A stretch of 64,000 nucleotides of DNA from Actinomycetes bacterium (GCA_025360585.1 JANYBW010000030.1:1-64000), one strand, 5' to 3'. Numbered from the stretch's first letter, positions 46,408-54,577 are shown. Program-made: numbers and translations. Notes: generated by a model not told the origin, from the sequence alone.

Positions 46408-46701
46408 TTAGCCCTGGCGGGCGAGGGCCTTCAACGACGCCTGTGCATCGGGCGACACGATCAGAGTGTTGCAGCTATTTCCGAGCTTGCTCAGCGCCCA
46501 CTTTGGAGGCTTGCACGCCACGAGTGAATCCACGTGGGGCATGCGTCGTAGCGACACATACCAGCTGATTTGGCGGCGGATTGGCGAAACCAATGCGCGG
46601 CCAATGCCGCTGGCTCCGGTAATCGGCCAGACTGCCACTCCCGCGATTCCGAGGGGCGGCAGCGAGGCGCTGGGAAGTCCGATACAGCCTTTGCGAATCA
46701 C
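46408..46701 (-). CDS. Small hypothetical protein coupled to a glycosyltransferase
   Basis: 97 residues from GTG 46701, which overlaps the stop of the upstream glycosyltransferase (GTGA) and has GGAG at 6 bases. It has a hydrophobic N-terminal half (PLGIAGVAVWPITGASGIG) and a basic middle (SPIRRQISWYVSLRR). No family is recognised. Frame, start signals and coupling make it likely to be translated. It is last in the three-gene reverse operon. Confidence 0.5.
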   Translation of the reverse strand: MIRKGCIGLPSASLPPLGIAGVAVWPITGASGIGRALVSPIRRQISWYVSLRRMPHVDSLVACKPPKWALSKLGNSCNTLIVSPDAQASLKALARQG

Positions 46702-47828
46702 GTGATCTCCTGTCGTGGGCCGCGTTCCAACACGACCTTGTAGCCCGCGGCGACGGCATCCCAAGACCGCCGTTCACTCCATGCCCGTGCACGCGCTCCG
46801 AGCGCTGCGCGCTCTTGCGGATCGTCGAGTAGTTCGCCAACCGCGGCTGCGATCGAAGGCGCATCCGGATTCACGAAACTCGCAACGCGTTCTTCTTGCA
46901 TATACCTCGAGCGATCCCCGCTCGTTGTGACTGTCGCTACGCCGTATTGCGCGAACGCGGCGAACGCCCCGTTGTTCTCGCCGACACCGGTGTCGTACGG
47001 AAGTACGCCAATGTCCGTAAGGGCAAGGAGCCGAGCGACATCCGCGTCAGATTCCACGCGTCCATGCCAAGTGATTGCGTCACGGATGCCGAGTTCATCG
47101 GCTTGGCGCACAAGCTGCTGGTGGTAACCGTCGATCCGCGGATCGAAACGGCCGATGACCGACAACACAACGTCGCGACCTTCGGCGCGTAGCTTCGCTA
47201 CGGCAGTCACCAGTTCCTCCACGCAATGTGCGGTGATCACAAAGCCAAAAAAGGTAATGACCGTAGTCTGTTCGAGGCCATAGCGGGCTCGGAGCAGGCG
47301 AGGATCGCCGACCGGTGCCGCAATGTTGGTTGATACCGCGATCGGTTCCGCTGGTGCTCCCAGTTTGCGGAATCGATCAACTCCCTCTGCATGCCAACGA
47401 CTGAATACGATGACGCGATTCGGACCGTTGAGCAACGCGGTTTTCGCGAGGCGCCCAAAACGCGAAGGCGCCCACAATTCGTGATACGTCATCGCAACGT
47501 ACAAGCCGCGGGCTCGCAGCGCGATGGGCAGAAGGTGCGGAAAGGCTTTGAGCCCAAAGGCGTTGGCCTCGAATTGCAGGCACACGACATCGGGTTTCAG
47601 CGCCGCAATGGCCTTCACCGCGTTTGCAAGCGATCGCGGTGATTTGGGAAAAGGTGCTTCGTGCACCGCGGCATCGGGCAACTGCTGAACCGCGTCCTGA
47701 CCCAACACCACCACATCGACGTGCATCCCTTGTGCGACCAAGGAGGACGCTAAACGCGCGGTGAAATCACCGTGACCCGAAAGCCGCGGTGGAAAGTGTG
47801 CGGTAACCAGCGCGACGCGTGTTGTCAT
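46698..47828 (-). CDS. Group 1 (GT4) glycosyltransferase
   Basis: 376 residues. RVALVTAHFPPRLSGHGDFT at the N-terminus, YVAMTYHELWAPSRFG, VITFFGFVITAHCVEELV and the donor region GVGENNGAFAAFAQYGVATV, where the first Glu of the E-x7-E pair is kept and the second is altered. Its ATG overlaps the methyltransferase stop, and its stop overlaps the small gene's start. Confidence 0.84.
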   Translation of the reverse strand: MTTRVALVTAHFPPRLSGHGDFTARLASSLVAQGMHVDVVVLGQDAVQQLPDAAVHEAPFPKSPRSLANAVKAIAALKPDVVCLQFEANAFGLKAFPHLLPIALRARGLYVAMTYHELWAPSRFGRLAKTALLNGPNRVIVFSRWHAEGVDRFRKLGAPAEPIAVSTNIAAPVGDPRLLRARYGLEQTTVITFFGFVITAHCVEELVTAVAKLRAEGRDVVLSVIGRFDPRIDGYHQQLVRQADELGIRDAITWHGRVESDADVARLLALTDIGVLPYDTGVGENNGAFAAFAQYGVATVTTSGDRSRYMQEERVASFVNPDAPSIAAAVGELLDDPQERAALGARARAWSERRSWDAVAAGYKVVLERGPRQEIT

Positions 47829-48640
47829 ATCGCTGCTCGTAATTGGGTTTCAAACGCAATGAATCCGAGGTCTTGTCCCAGAAACTCGATTGGGAGTCGT
47901 TTGGGCATGGTGAAAGCCGGCAGATCCGGCACCACAAATCCGTGTTCAGCGAACAGCTGTACACGCGTCGCGAGATCGAGCGGCCGCAAGGGCCACCATG
48001 GGAGCCCGAACGCCGCGCCATCATTTTCAGGCGCGTCATCGGCTACGAGATCCGTCGATATGTACAGGCGACCGGCCGGACGCAACAGACGAGCGCACTC
48101 CGCTAGGAATTCGCTCCAATCAACACCGTGTTCAATTGTCGAACAGCACGTGATGAGATCAAACGTGTTGTCGGCGTACGCCGTTGCCACGATGTTCTGA
48201 CACGATGGAACTACCGACTTTGTCAGGGGCATCGCGGTCATGTGCGGATTCAGATCGATGCTGTGCACCGTTGTAAAACCCATAGCCCCGAGCATGAGCG
48301 GTACCGGCGAGTTGTAGGCGCCGCAGTCGAGCGCCGCGGCGTGCGTGCCGAGGTCGCTCGCCATAGAACGAACATTCGCGGCATCCCAAAATTTCACCGC
48401 GTCGCGCGGTGGGAGATCGGCGCCAGTCAACCACCGGTGCAGGCGTCGGCCCCTGGTAGCTGGCCACGCGAAATCGACCTTGAGGTCTTCGGCTCGCAAC
48501 GCCAACGTCACGTGGGGAAGCCAACTGGCTCCGTCGCGCGTCGAACGCGCGGGACTCGTCATCACCATACGGTGTGACTCGGCAGCACGGTGCTTGGCTG
48601 AAATATCCGATGGGAACTTCATCCTCGAGGATGAAGCCAC
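47825..48640 (-). CDS. SAM-dependent methyltransferase (class I)
   Basis: Up to 271 residues from GTG 48640. Motif I is AALDCGAYNSPVPLMLGAMG (a degenerate D-x-G-x-x-x-P form), followed by VHSIDLNPH, DNTFDLITCCSTIEHGVDW and LLRPAGRLYISTDL, the standard Rossmann methyltransferase order. The start is uncertain: ATG 48622 and ATG 48568 are in frame. The earliest GTG lies just beside a 20-bp palindrome, so the true start may be internal. It heads the reverse operon and probably methylates a glycan or a lipid-linked sugar. Confidence 0.78.
   Translation of the reverse strand: MASSSRMKFPSDISAKHRAAESHRMVMTSPARSTRDGASWLPHVTLALRAEDLKVDFAWPATRGRRLHRWLTGADLPPRDAVKFWDAANVRSMASDLGTHAAALDCGAYNSPVPLMLGAMGFTTVHSIDLNPHMTAMPLTKSVVPSCQNIVATAYADNTFDLITCCSTIEHGVDWSEFLAECARLLRPAGRLYISTDLVADDAPENDGAAFGLPWWPLRPLDLATRVQLFAEHGFVVPDLPAFTMPKRLPIEFLGQDLGFIAFETQLRAAI
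48617..48636. promoter_or_regulatory. Perfect 20-bp palindrome at the divergent promoter
   Basis: CTTCATCCTCGAGGATGAAG reads the same on both strands. It lies at the N-terminal edge of the methyltransferase gene, in the region divergent from the chemotaxis operon. A dimeric repressor operator is a reasonable guess, but it could also be a cruciform. Confidence 0.5.
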
Positions 48641-48646
48641 AGCGGA

Positions 48647-48696
48647 CCCGACTCATCGACCCGACTCATCGACGGGCTCATCGACGGGCTCATCGA
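48647..48696. repeat. Four tandem 12/13-bp repeats
   Basis: Two copies of CCCGACTCATCGA (48647-48659, 48660-48672) then two of CGGGCTCATCGA (48673-48684, 48685-48696). They lie between the palindrome and the cheY leader. The common core is CTCATCGA. Spacing of about one helical turn would suit cooperative protein binding on one face of the DNA. Confidence 0.7.
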
Positions 48697-48823
48697 AAAG
48701 AGTCACGTACTCCAGAAATGTCTTATTTTTGATCTGCAATTTCCGATGGGGAGGTCAGGACCGGTCGTACTTCTCTAGGCAATCGCGTGGAGATGACGCC
48801 GCTGTATGGCTAGAGGTTGCAGA

Positions 48824-49195
48824 ATGCGAGCGATTGTCGTCGATGACTCGAAGGCGATGCGGACCATCCTCAAGCGGTTGTTGCTGGAATGCGGCTACGA
48901 CCATGTCGATGAAGCCGAGAACGGTGTCGTGGGGCTCGACGTGCTCCGTAAAGGCGCTCGGCCGGGATTGATGCTCGTTGATTGGAACATGCCGGAAATG
49001 AACGGCCTTGAATTTGTGACCGCCGTACGTTCCGTTCCGCTGTTCAACAATGTGGTCATCATGATGATTACGACCGAAACCGCGATTGAACGCATTGAAC
49101 AAGCTCTGGCTGCCGGTGCAGATGAGTACTTGATGAAGCCGTTTAATAAAGAGGTATTGCTCGAAAAGCTCGAGCTGGTCAAAGCCGCATCATGA
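48824..49195 (+). CDS. cheY: CheY-type single-domain response regulator
   Basis: 123 residues from ATG 48824, with AGAGG 7 bases upstream; the ATG at 48806 is in frame but lacks this spacing. The acidic pocket Asp7/Asp8, phosphoacceptor Asp53 (LMLVDWNMPEMNG), Thr83/84 and Lys105 (LMKPF) are all in place, so phosphorylation should work. First gene of the chemotaxis operon; its stop overlaps cheB (ATGA). It carries the flagellar-motor signal. Confidence 0.9.
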   Translation: MRAIVVDDSKAMRTILKRLLLECGYDHVDEAENGVVGLDVLRKGARPGLMLVDWNMPEMNGLEFVTAVRSVPLFNNVVIMMITTETAIERIEQALAAGADEYLMKPFNKEVLLEKLELVKAAS

Positions 49196-50349
49196 CCGAA
49201 ACTCGATCAGTAACGGAAGCCATTCGCGTCCTGCTGATCGATGATTCAGTCGTCATTCGCCGCATTCTCAGCGACGTGTTGGGTTCCCACCCAGACATCG
49301 AGATCGTGGGAACCGCAAGCAACGGTTCAATCGGGTTGCAACGCATTGCGCAGTACAAACCTGATCTCGTCGTGATGGATATCGAGATGCCTGTGATGGA
49401 CGGCATTGAGACCTTGCGCGAGCTGCGCAAAATCGATCGCGACACACCGGTGATCATGTTCTCAACGCTGACGGGACGGGGCGCGAAAGCAACGATGGAA
49501 GCGTTGTCGCTCGGCGCTAGCGACTACGTGACCAAGCCGGCCAACGTGGGCAGTGTCAATGCGTCGATGGAAGAAGTGCGTTCGCAATTGGTGCCACGAA
49601 TCCTCGCGCTGAGCGGCAAAGCGCAGCGCTGCGTTGCGCCGAGAACGGCTCCACCCGCGAGCGTGCTCGCCACTCGGCGGGTATCGCGAGCCATCGCGAC
49701 GCGGTCCAAGGCTGTGGTTATTGCCGTATCGACGGGTGGCCCAAAGGCCCTACAAACATTGATCCCTGCCCTTCCGGCCGACATTCGCGTGCCGATACTC
49801 ATTGTTCAACATATGCCCCCTTTGTTTACTGCGCAGCTGGCGCAACGGCTCGATTCCCTGAGCCCGTTGAAAGTTGTCGAGGGTGCAGCAGGCCTGCCAG
49901 TCGAGTCTGGAATGGTCGTGATTGCACCGGGGGATTACCACATGATTCCGAAGCGGGTCGGCGACGAAGTTCAAATTGCGCTGCATCAGGGGCCGCAACA
50001 AAACTCATGTCGGCCAGCCGCAGACGAACTCTTTCGCGAGGCCGTCAATGTCTGGGGAGCCTGCACCCTTGGAGTTGTGATGACAGGGATGGGACATGAT
50101 GGTGCCGCAGGTGCTCGCCTCATTCATGAGGCGGGCGGGCGGGTGATAGCCCAAGACGAAGCGACCAGTGTGGTGTGGGGGATGCCTGGTGCTGTGTTCG
50201 ATGATGGTACTGCTGAACAATTTTTCGCGCTGTTCGATCTGGCGGACGCGATTGCTTCGAGAGTTGCATTACACAGCCCTCCTGGCGGAGCGAATACGCA
50301 ACGCTTCGAAGCTGTTACGGCTGCGTCATCGACACGTCGAGTTGTCTGA
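49192..50349 (+). CDS. cheB: Chemotaxis protein-glutamate methylesterase CheB
   Basis: 385 residues: a receiver domain with Asp63 (VVMDIEMPVMDG) and a methylesterase domain from about 170 with the catalytic triad Ser180 (AVSTGGP), His207 (QHMPP) and Asp303 (MTGMGHDGAAG). It removes methyl groups from chemoreceptor glutamates when its receiver is phosphorylated. It overlaps cheY at the start and cheR at the end (TGATG). The linker carries an Ala/Arg-rich stretch of about 25 residues. Confidence 0.92.
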   Translation: MTETRSVTEAIRVLLIDDSVVIRRILSDVLGSHPDIEIVGTASNGSIGLQRIAQYKPDLVVMDIEMPVMDGIETLRELRKIDRDTPVIMFSTLTGRGAKATMEALSLGASDYVTKPANVGSVNASMEEVRSQLVPRILALSGKAQRCVAPRTAPPASVLATRRVSRAIATRSKAVVIAVSTGGPKALQTLIPALPADIRVPILIVQHMPPLFTAQLAQRLDSLSPLKVVEGAAGLPVESGMVVIAPGDYHMIPKRVGDEVQIALHQGPQQNSCRPAADELFREAVNVWGACTLGVVMTGMGHDGAAGARLIHEAGGRVIAQDEATSVVWGMPGAVFDDGTAEQFFALFDLADAIASRVALHSPPGGANTQRFEAVTAASSTRRVV

Positions 50350-51167
50350 TGACCATCACGGCGACCGACTTCGATTTGGTGCGGGCCTTCGTATACAAAC
50401 AGTCCGCTATCGTTTTGGATTCAGGCAAGGAATATCTCGTCGATGCGCGTTTGACCACGCTTGCTCGGTCGTGTGGCCTCGCCGGTGTGAGCGAGGTGAT
50501 ACGTGAGTTGCGGTCGGGCCGGAACGCCGCGATCGAAGCCAAAATTATTGACGCGATGACGACGAACGAGACTTCGTTTCTGCGCGATATCCGGCCGTTT
50601 GACACGCTGCGGGAGTTGGTGATGCCCGAGCTCATCGAACGCCGTGGCACGACCCGTTCTTTACGTATTTGGTCCGCGGCCTGCTCGACTGGCCAGGAGC
50701 CGTACACGGTCGCGATGTTGCTCGATACGCACTTTCCTGAGTTGCGGAGTTGGAACGTCAAAATCGTGGCCACGGACCTTTCAACTGAAGCTCTGGCAAC
50801 TGCAAGAAGTGGTCGGTACTCACAAATCGAAGCTAACCGTGGCCTCCCCGCGCCATGGCTCGTGAAATACTTCGAACGTTCGGGAATGGGCTGGCAAATC
50901 AAATCGGAACTACGACAACGCGTCGATTTTCAGCCACTGAATCTGATTCGGCAGTGGTCATTGGTTGGCAAGATGGACCTCATTTTGTGCCGCAACGTCT
51001 TGATCTATTTCGATGTCGAAACCAAACGCGAGATCGTGAACCGTCTTGAGCAACAGCTTGCGCCGGATGGCTTTGTATTTTTGGGTTCAGCGGAATCCAT
51101 GGTGGGCGTCTCGGACAAATTCGCACGGATCCCGAGTGACCGCTCGGGCTGCTTGCGCAAGGTGTGA
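50349..51167 (+). CDS. cheR: Chemotaxis protein methyltransferase CheR
   Basis: 272 residues. An N-terminal helical domain holds the MTTNETSFLRD motif. The SAM domain has RIWSAACSTGQEPYTVAML (motif I), VKIVATDLSTEALATAR and FDLILCRNVLIYFD-type text at the C-terminus. It methylates receptor glutamates with SAM, opposing CheB. Its ATG shares a base with the cheB stop. The stop codon is inside the first unit of the 15-bp tandem repeat. Confidence 0.92.
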   Translation: MTITATDFDLVRAFVYKQSAIVLDSGKEYLVDARLTTLARSCGLAGVSEVIRELRSGRNAAIEAKIIDAMTTNETSFLRDIRPFDTLRELVMPELIERRGTTRSLRIWSAACSTGQEPYTVAMLLDTHFPELRSWNVKIVATDLSTEALATARSGRYSQIEANRGLPAPWLVKYFERSGMGWQIKSELRQRVDFQPLNLIRQWSLVGKMDLILCRNVLIYFDVETKREIVNRLEQQLAPDGFVFLGSAESMVGVSDKFARIPSDRSGCLRKV

Positions 51168-51280
51168 ATGTGCCGGGTGTGAATGTGCCGGGTGTGAATG
51201 TGCCGGGTGTGAATGTGCCGGGTGTGAATGTGCCGGGTGTGAATGTGCCGGGTGTGAATGTGCCGGGTGTGAATGCGCAA
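51161..51280. repeat. 15-bp tandem repeat (VNTR) at the cheR 3' end
   Basis: Seven identical copies of GGTGTGAATGTGCCG (51161-51265) and an eighth partial copy (51266-51280) that ends in GCGCAA, matching the sequence just before the array (TTGCGCAAGG). The cheR stop TGA is in copy 1, and each unit contains TGAATG in the cheR frame, so changing the copy number cannot alter CheR. No gene is called within the 233 bases up to cheX; the remainder (51281-51400) has no clear feature beyond a GAGGA at 51386. Confidence 0.9.
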
Positions 51281-51400
51281 GGGTGCGAAGACCAGAGCAT
51301 CGGCCGCCGGTAATCGCGCTCAAGGTCGCAGTGCGGATGTCGATTCCTTGTCATGCGTCGGCTCGTGTCCGTCGCTTGAACGAACGAGGAATCGCGAACG

Positions 51401-51850
51401 ATGCTGTTAACTGACATCGACCTTCATGAAGTGAATGAGAGCGTCTGGACATCGATGCTTGGATTCGAATTGGCTGCAACTGAAGTCGAACCTGCGGATC
51501 CAACACTGCGGTACCTCATTGGCTCGGTCACGATCACGGGTGGATGGGATGCGGCGGTCATGGTGCAGATCCCCGTACCGTTCGCGATTCGCCTTGCAGC
51601 AACCATGTTTGGATTTGAAGAGACTGAGATCGGCGACGCGGAGGTCGCGGACGCGCTCGGAGAGATGGCGAACATGGTCGGCGGAAACGTCAAGGGCATG
51701 CTTCCGGGTGATTCGTCGCTGAGCTTGCCGACGGTGCTCGAAGGCAGTGATCTTCGGTGGTCAATCCCCGGAGGGGCCCTCGTTTCGGACACGTTCTATC
51801 GGTGTGAACTCTGGACAATTCGCACGACGCTGTTTGGGCGCACGGCGTAA
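51401..51850 (+). CDS. cheX: CheX-like chemotaxis phosphatase
   Basis: 149 residues. The CheC/CheX/FliY-family active-site motif D/S-x3-E-x2-N is present as Asp84-x3-Glu88-x2-Asn91 in ADALGEMANMVGGN, and the flanking GGN-VKGMLPG and long beta strands match CheX. These proteins dephosphorylate CheY-P. A GAGGA precedes the ATG by about 10 bases. It lies between the repeat and the second cheY, so it likely acts on a locally encoded CheY. Confidence 0.82.
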   Translation: MLLTDIDLHEVNESVWTSMLGFELAATEVEPADPTLRYLIGSVTITGGWDAAVMVQIPVPFAIRLAATMFGFEETEIGDAEVADALGEMANMVGGNVKGMLPGDSSLSLPTVLEGSDLRWSIPGGALVSDTFYRCELWTIRTTLFGRTA

Positions 51851-51877
51851 CTCAACCTGCTGGTAAAGGAAATGGTT

Positions 51878-52237
51878 ATGAAAATTCTGGTAGTGGACGA
51901 CAGCAAAGCCATGCGCATGATTGTGCGGCGTCATCTCGACCAAAGTGGATTCGCGGGCCTGGAGATCAGCGAGGCCGCGAGCGGAGTTGAAGCACTGGCT
52001 GCCGTTCGAGCGTCCGAGCCGGATCTCGTGCTCTCGGATTGGAACATGCCCGAGATGAACGGCATCGAGCTCCTTCAAGCGCTTCGGGCCGAGGGCTGCG
52101 GCGTGCGGTTTGGGTTCGTGACCTCGGAAAGCCAAGGCCACATCAAGGACCAGGCTCTCGATGCCGGCGCAATGTTCGTGATTGTCAAACCATTCACCGC
52201 AGAAGATTTCAACGCGATGCTGCTGCGGGTCACCTGA
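51878..52237 (+). CDS. cheY: Second CheY-type response regulator
   Basis: 119 residues from ATG 51878, with AAGGA 7 bases upstream (ATG 51872 is an alternative 2 codons earlier, too close to it). Asp7/Asp8 and phosphoacceptor Asp54 (LVLSDWNMPEMNG) are present, with Lys in VKPF. It shares DDSKAMR and DWNMPEMNG with the first cheY, suggesting duplication, but diverges elsewhere. Flanked by two phosphatase-like genes. Confidence 0.88.
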   Translation: MKILVVDDSKAMRMIVRRHLDQSGFAGLEISEAASGVEALAAVRASEPDLVLSDWNMPEMNGIELLQALRAEGCGVRFGFVTSESQGHIKDQALDAGAMFVIVKPFTAEDFNAMLLRVT

Positions 52238-52255
52238 GCTCGAACGAGGAACGTC

Positions 52256-52741
52256 ATGCCTTGCAACTACGCCTTTCCGAAACCCGATGCGATTCAGCAG
52301 ATAATTGGCGATCTGCTCGGCCGGGATGTCACCGTAACTGCGACCACAACGATGGTGTTGGAGCGAGACACGCCCGCAGTGGTGAGCGATTATGTCAACG
52401 ACGAGGGAAACATTGTTGCAGCGTGTATTACCGACTTGCGACTATCGAACGCGTTGGGAGCCGCGCTCACGCTCGTGCCGGCGGCCGAAGTCGAAGCCGC
52501 GGTGCAGAAATGGAAAATTGAAGGCGCGAACCTTGACAATCTCGCCGAGATCGTGAACATCATGGCAAGGTTGTTCAACCACGATGATTGCACGCATTTG
52601 CGATGGGAAAAGGCGCACCCGCTCCCGGGCGAATTGCCTTCGGGTACTGCAGCGTTGTTGGAGAAGCCCCTGGCCCGACGCGACTACGAAGTCAACGTAG
52701 AAGAGTACGGCGCGGGAACGCTCGCAATCCTTGTCGGTTAA
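52256..52741 (+). CDS. CheC/CheX-type protein with conserved phosphatase motif
   Basis: 161 residues and not obviously a known family overall, but residues 94-101 read DNLAEIVN, the D-x3-E-x2-N signature of the CheC/CheX/FliY phosphatases, inside a long helix as in that family. The next stretch NIMARLFN parallels NMVGGN in the CheX upstream. GAGGA lies 6-8 bases before the ATG. It is last in the chemotaxis operon, 18 bases after the second cheY. A CheY-P phosphatase or a non-catalytic relative is inferred. Confidence 0.6.
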   Translation: MPCNYAFPKPDAIQQIIGDLLGRDVTVTATTTMVLERDTPAVVSDYVNDEGNIVAACITDLRLSNALGAALTLVPAAEVEAAVQKWKIEGANLDNLAEIVNIMARLFNHDDCTHLRWEKAHPLPGELPSGTAALLEKPLARRDYEVNVEEYGAGTLAILVG

Positions 52742-52754
52742 CCCCCCCCTGTCG

Positions 52755-53129
52755 TTAGTCCCCGGCGCTCGGAAGCGACATCGTCGTAACGTCGAGCTCG
52801 TTAGGTTGTGGCGCGATTGGTTCCGACCGCACGGCGAGCGGGCCATCTGCCGAAGTAATGGCGCGTCGATCCGAGCCACCTTCGGCGGCCGTAGCTGAGG
52901 CCGCTTGATCTACCGTTCGGGCGTAACCCGACAGCATGGTGGTGATGAGATACCCGCCGGTCCAGACGAATGCAATCGAAAGCAACAGCCGTATGCCCGC
53001 GGCGATTATGTCGGTGTTGCCCTTCATCGCTGAGGCCAGAGACGGCCATGCCAATGCCAAACCACCCAATAAACTCAGGCCGTAGAGCAACTGAGGATCG
53101 ATCCCACGGCGCGTGGGCATTTCGCTCAT
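52755..53129 (-). CDS. Small two-helix membrane protein coupled to flhF-like gene
   Basis: 124 residues with two hydrophobic segments (about 16-34 and 45-68) and a charged, Pro-containing C-terminal tail. No family recognised. The ATG overlaps the stop of the flhF-like gene (ATGA), making it the last gene of the flagellar operon, and it converges with the chemotaxis operon 13 bases away across a run of eight C. A role in flagellar placement or anchoring is a guess from position. Confidence 0.6.
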   Translation of the reverse strand: MSEMPTRRGIDPQLLYGLSLLGGLALAWPSLASAMKGNTDIIAAGIRLLLSIAFVWTGGYLITTMLSGYARTVDQAASATAAEGGSDRRAITSADGPLAVRSEPIAPQPNELDVTTMSLPSAGD

Positions 53130-54577
53130 TGCACGACTACCCGGTCAAGCAGAACGTCGGCCCAGCGCATTGCGTTCGCGGGTTCACCTTCAATGCGAGA
53201 CACCGGTATTCCGATTTCGAGTAACGAGGCTGGGCTGACCGTCTCGTCGAGCCGCTCGACCGCGAGTACGTCGAAGCCGCCAAGACGTTGTGCCCATGCG
53301 TGCACGTCATCGGCTTTCCAGCCGGCGCTGGCCACGGCCCAGACCTGAGTTGGTTCGAGGTGATCGAGCATTTCGTTGGTCCACTCGGTTGCGGCGGTGA
53401 TGGATGGCACCGAAACGGCAACGAACGAAACGTGATCGCGTCGACGCCAGCTGCGTCGCCGTTCCTGTGCTGAAACGCCATCGGTGATTTGCAACCATGG
53501 CGGTACGCCGTTGCCGAGTTCGCGTTCGGTGGCAATGACAACAGTGTCGGGGTCGATGCCCTGTTCCGCTGCCAAAATGCGTGCCAACGCCACTGGACGC
53601 GCGCCGATCCCAACGATGGCGACGGTGACGCCGCGCGATTCGGGAAGCGGTTCGCATTCGGGCAACCGTTCGAGTGATTCAACCAAAGAAGCCCGCATTG
53701 CGGTGCCGCTGACCCCGCGCGGAACAAAACGTGCGGGCACGCCGAGCTTGACGAGTACGCGTTCGGGACGTTCGATGAGATCATCGCTATCCATGAACGT
53801 TGATGGAGCGACTGCTGCGGCGATTTCGCGCTCGTAGCGGTCGTGGCGATCAGGACTGAGCGTTGCTTTTGGCGCGTACTTCGGCAGCGAAGGCTCCGTG
53901 ATTGGTGTGGCCATTGGTTGTGATTGCGATTGCGGCTTCGGGGCCGCGGCGCTCCGGCGGTACATCGTCGTGTCGATCGGTTCGCGAATGTCGTCGTCGT
54001 CATCATCGATGATGCTGATGTCGTCGAAGCCGGCGATGCGAACTGGTGGTTGAGGTGCAGCCGCGGCCGCGGGGTTGGGGCCGTCGTTGCTCACCGCCAG
54101 CCGTTGCAGGATCTGTGCGAACCGTTCTGTCTGCGTCGAAACTGATGGCGGTTCGACCGCGGCTCGTTGGGCCTGAACTTGGTCGCGCGGTTGATGGCGC
54201 GTGTGCTCGCGTTGTTCGTATCGAATTTGTTCACGTTGTTCATGGAGTTCAACTTCGTCGACGAGATCGAGTACCGATTGATTCGGTCGCAGCGCGTGGT
54301 GCTCATCGTTGCGAGTGGCCATGGTGATCGATGGCTCAGTCGCGGACGCTCGACGATTCCGGCCGAGTCGTGCAGCTGGCCGCAGTTGCGCTTCGTCGAA
54401 ATCGACGACGGGAGGTTCCACAATTACTTCGAAGAGCTCGCGTGCGAAGAAGCCACCCACGCCTCCCTTGCGAAGCTTGTTCGCGGCGACGATGCGTGCA
54501 TCCTCGCCGACTTCGGAACGGACTCGTTCCAACAGATCCTCAAGATCGTTACCTTCAAACCGCAGCTGGCTGGACAA
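53126..54577 (-). CDS. FlhF-like protein with degenerate GTPase domain
   Basis: 483 residues. The N-terminus has the FlhF signature LLERVRSEVGEDARIVAANK followed by KGGVGGFFARELFEV. A long disordered, charged linker fills about 60-270. The C-terminal domain is placed and patterned like the SRP-type G domain of FlhF (VVIATERELG, QRLGGFDVLAVERLDET, PVSRIEGEPANAM), but the P-loop reads VGIGARPVALA (about 321-331) and lacks GxxGKT. The DTAG motif is also missing. GTP binding is therefore unlikely. TTG 54577 starts inside flhA (23-base overlap) with GGGGTGG upstream. In other bacteria FlhF positions flagella; here a scaffold role is inferred. Confidence 0.72.
   Translation of the reverse strand: MSSQLRFEGNDLEDLLERVRSEVGEDARIVAANKLRKGGVGGFFARELFEVIVEPPVVDFDEAQLRPAARLGRNRRASATEPSITMATRNDEHHALRPNQSVLDLVDEVELHEQREQIRYEQREHTRHQPRDQVQAQRAAVEPPSVSTQTERFAQILQRLAVSNDGPNPAAAAAPQPPVRIAGFDDISIIDDDDDDIREPIDTTMYRRSAAAPKPQSQSQPMATPITEPSLPKYAPKATLSPDRHDRYEREIAAAVAPSTFMDSDDLIERPERVLVKLGVPARFVPRGVSGTAMRASLVESLERLPECEPLPESRGVTVAIVGIGARPVALARILAAEQGIDPDTVVIATERELGNGVPPWLQITDGVSAQERRRSWRRRDHVSFVAVSVPSITAATEWTNEMLDHLEPTQVWAVASAGWKADDVHAWAQRLGGFDVLAVERLDETVSPASLLEIGIPVSRIEGEPANAMRWADVLLDRVVVQ

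Noticed and set aside
48345-48971. 208-residue forward ORF over the palindrome and tandem repeats
   Set aside because: Mostly antisense to the methyltransferase and running into cheY out of frame; the real cheY start is fixed by its own ribosome binding site.
51161-51280. CRISPR array
   Set aside because: Units are directly adjacent with no spacers and are only 15 bases long.
51046-51414. Forward ORF with repeated CECAG pentapeptide, and reverse ORFs with HSHPA/RHIHT repeats
   Set aside because: All are readings of the 15-bp tandem array in other frames; no start signal, and the repeat is shared by every frame.
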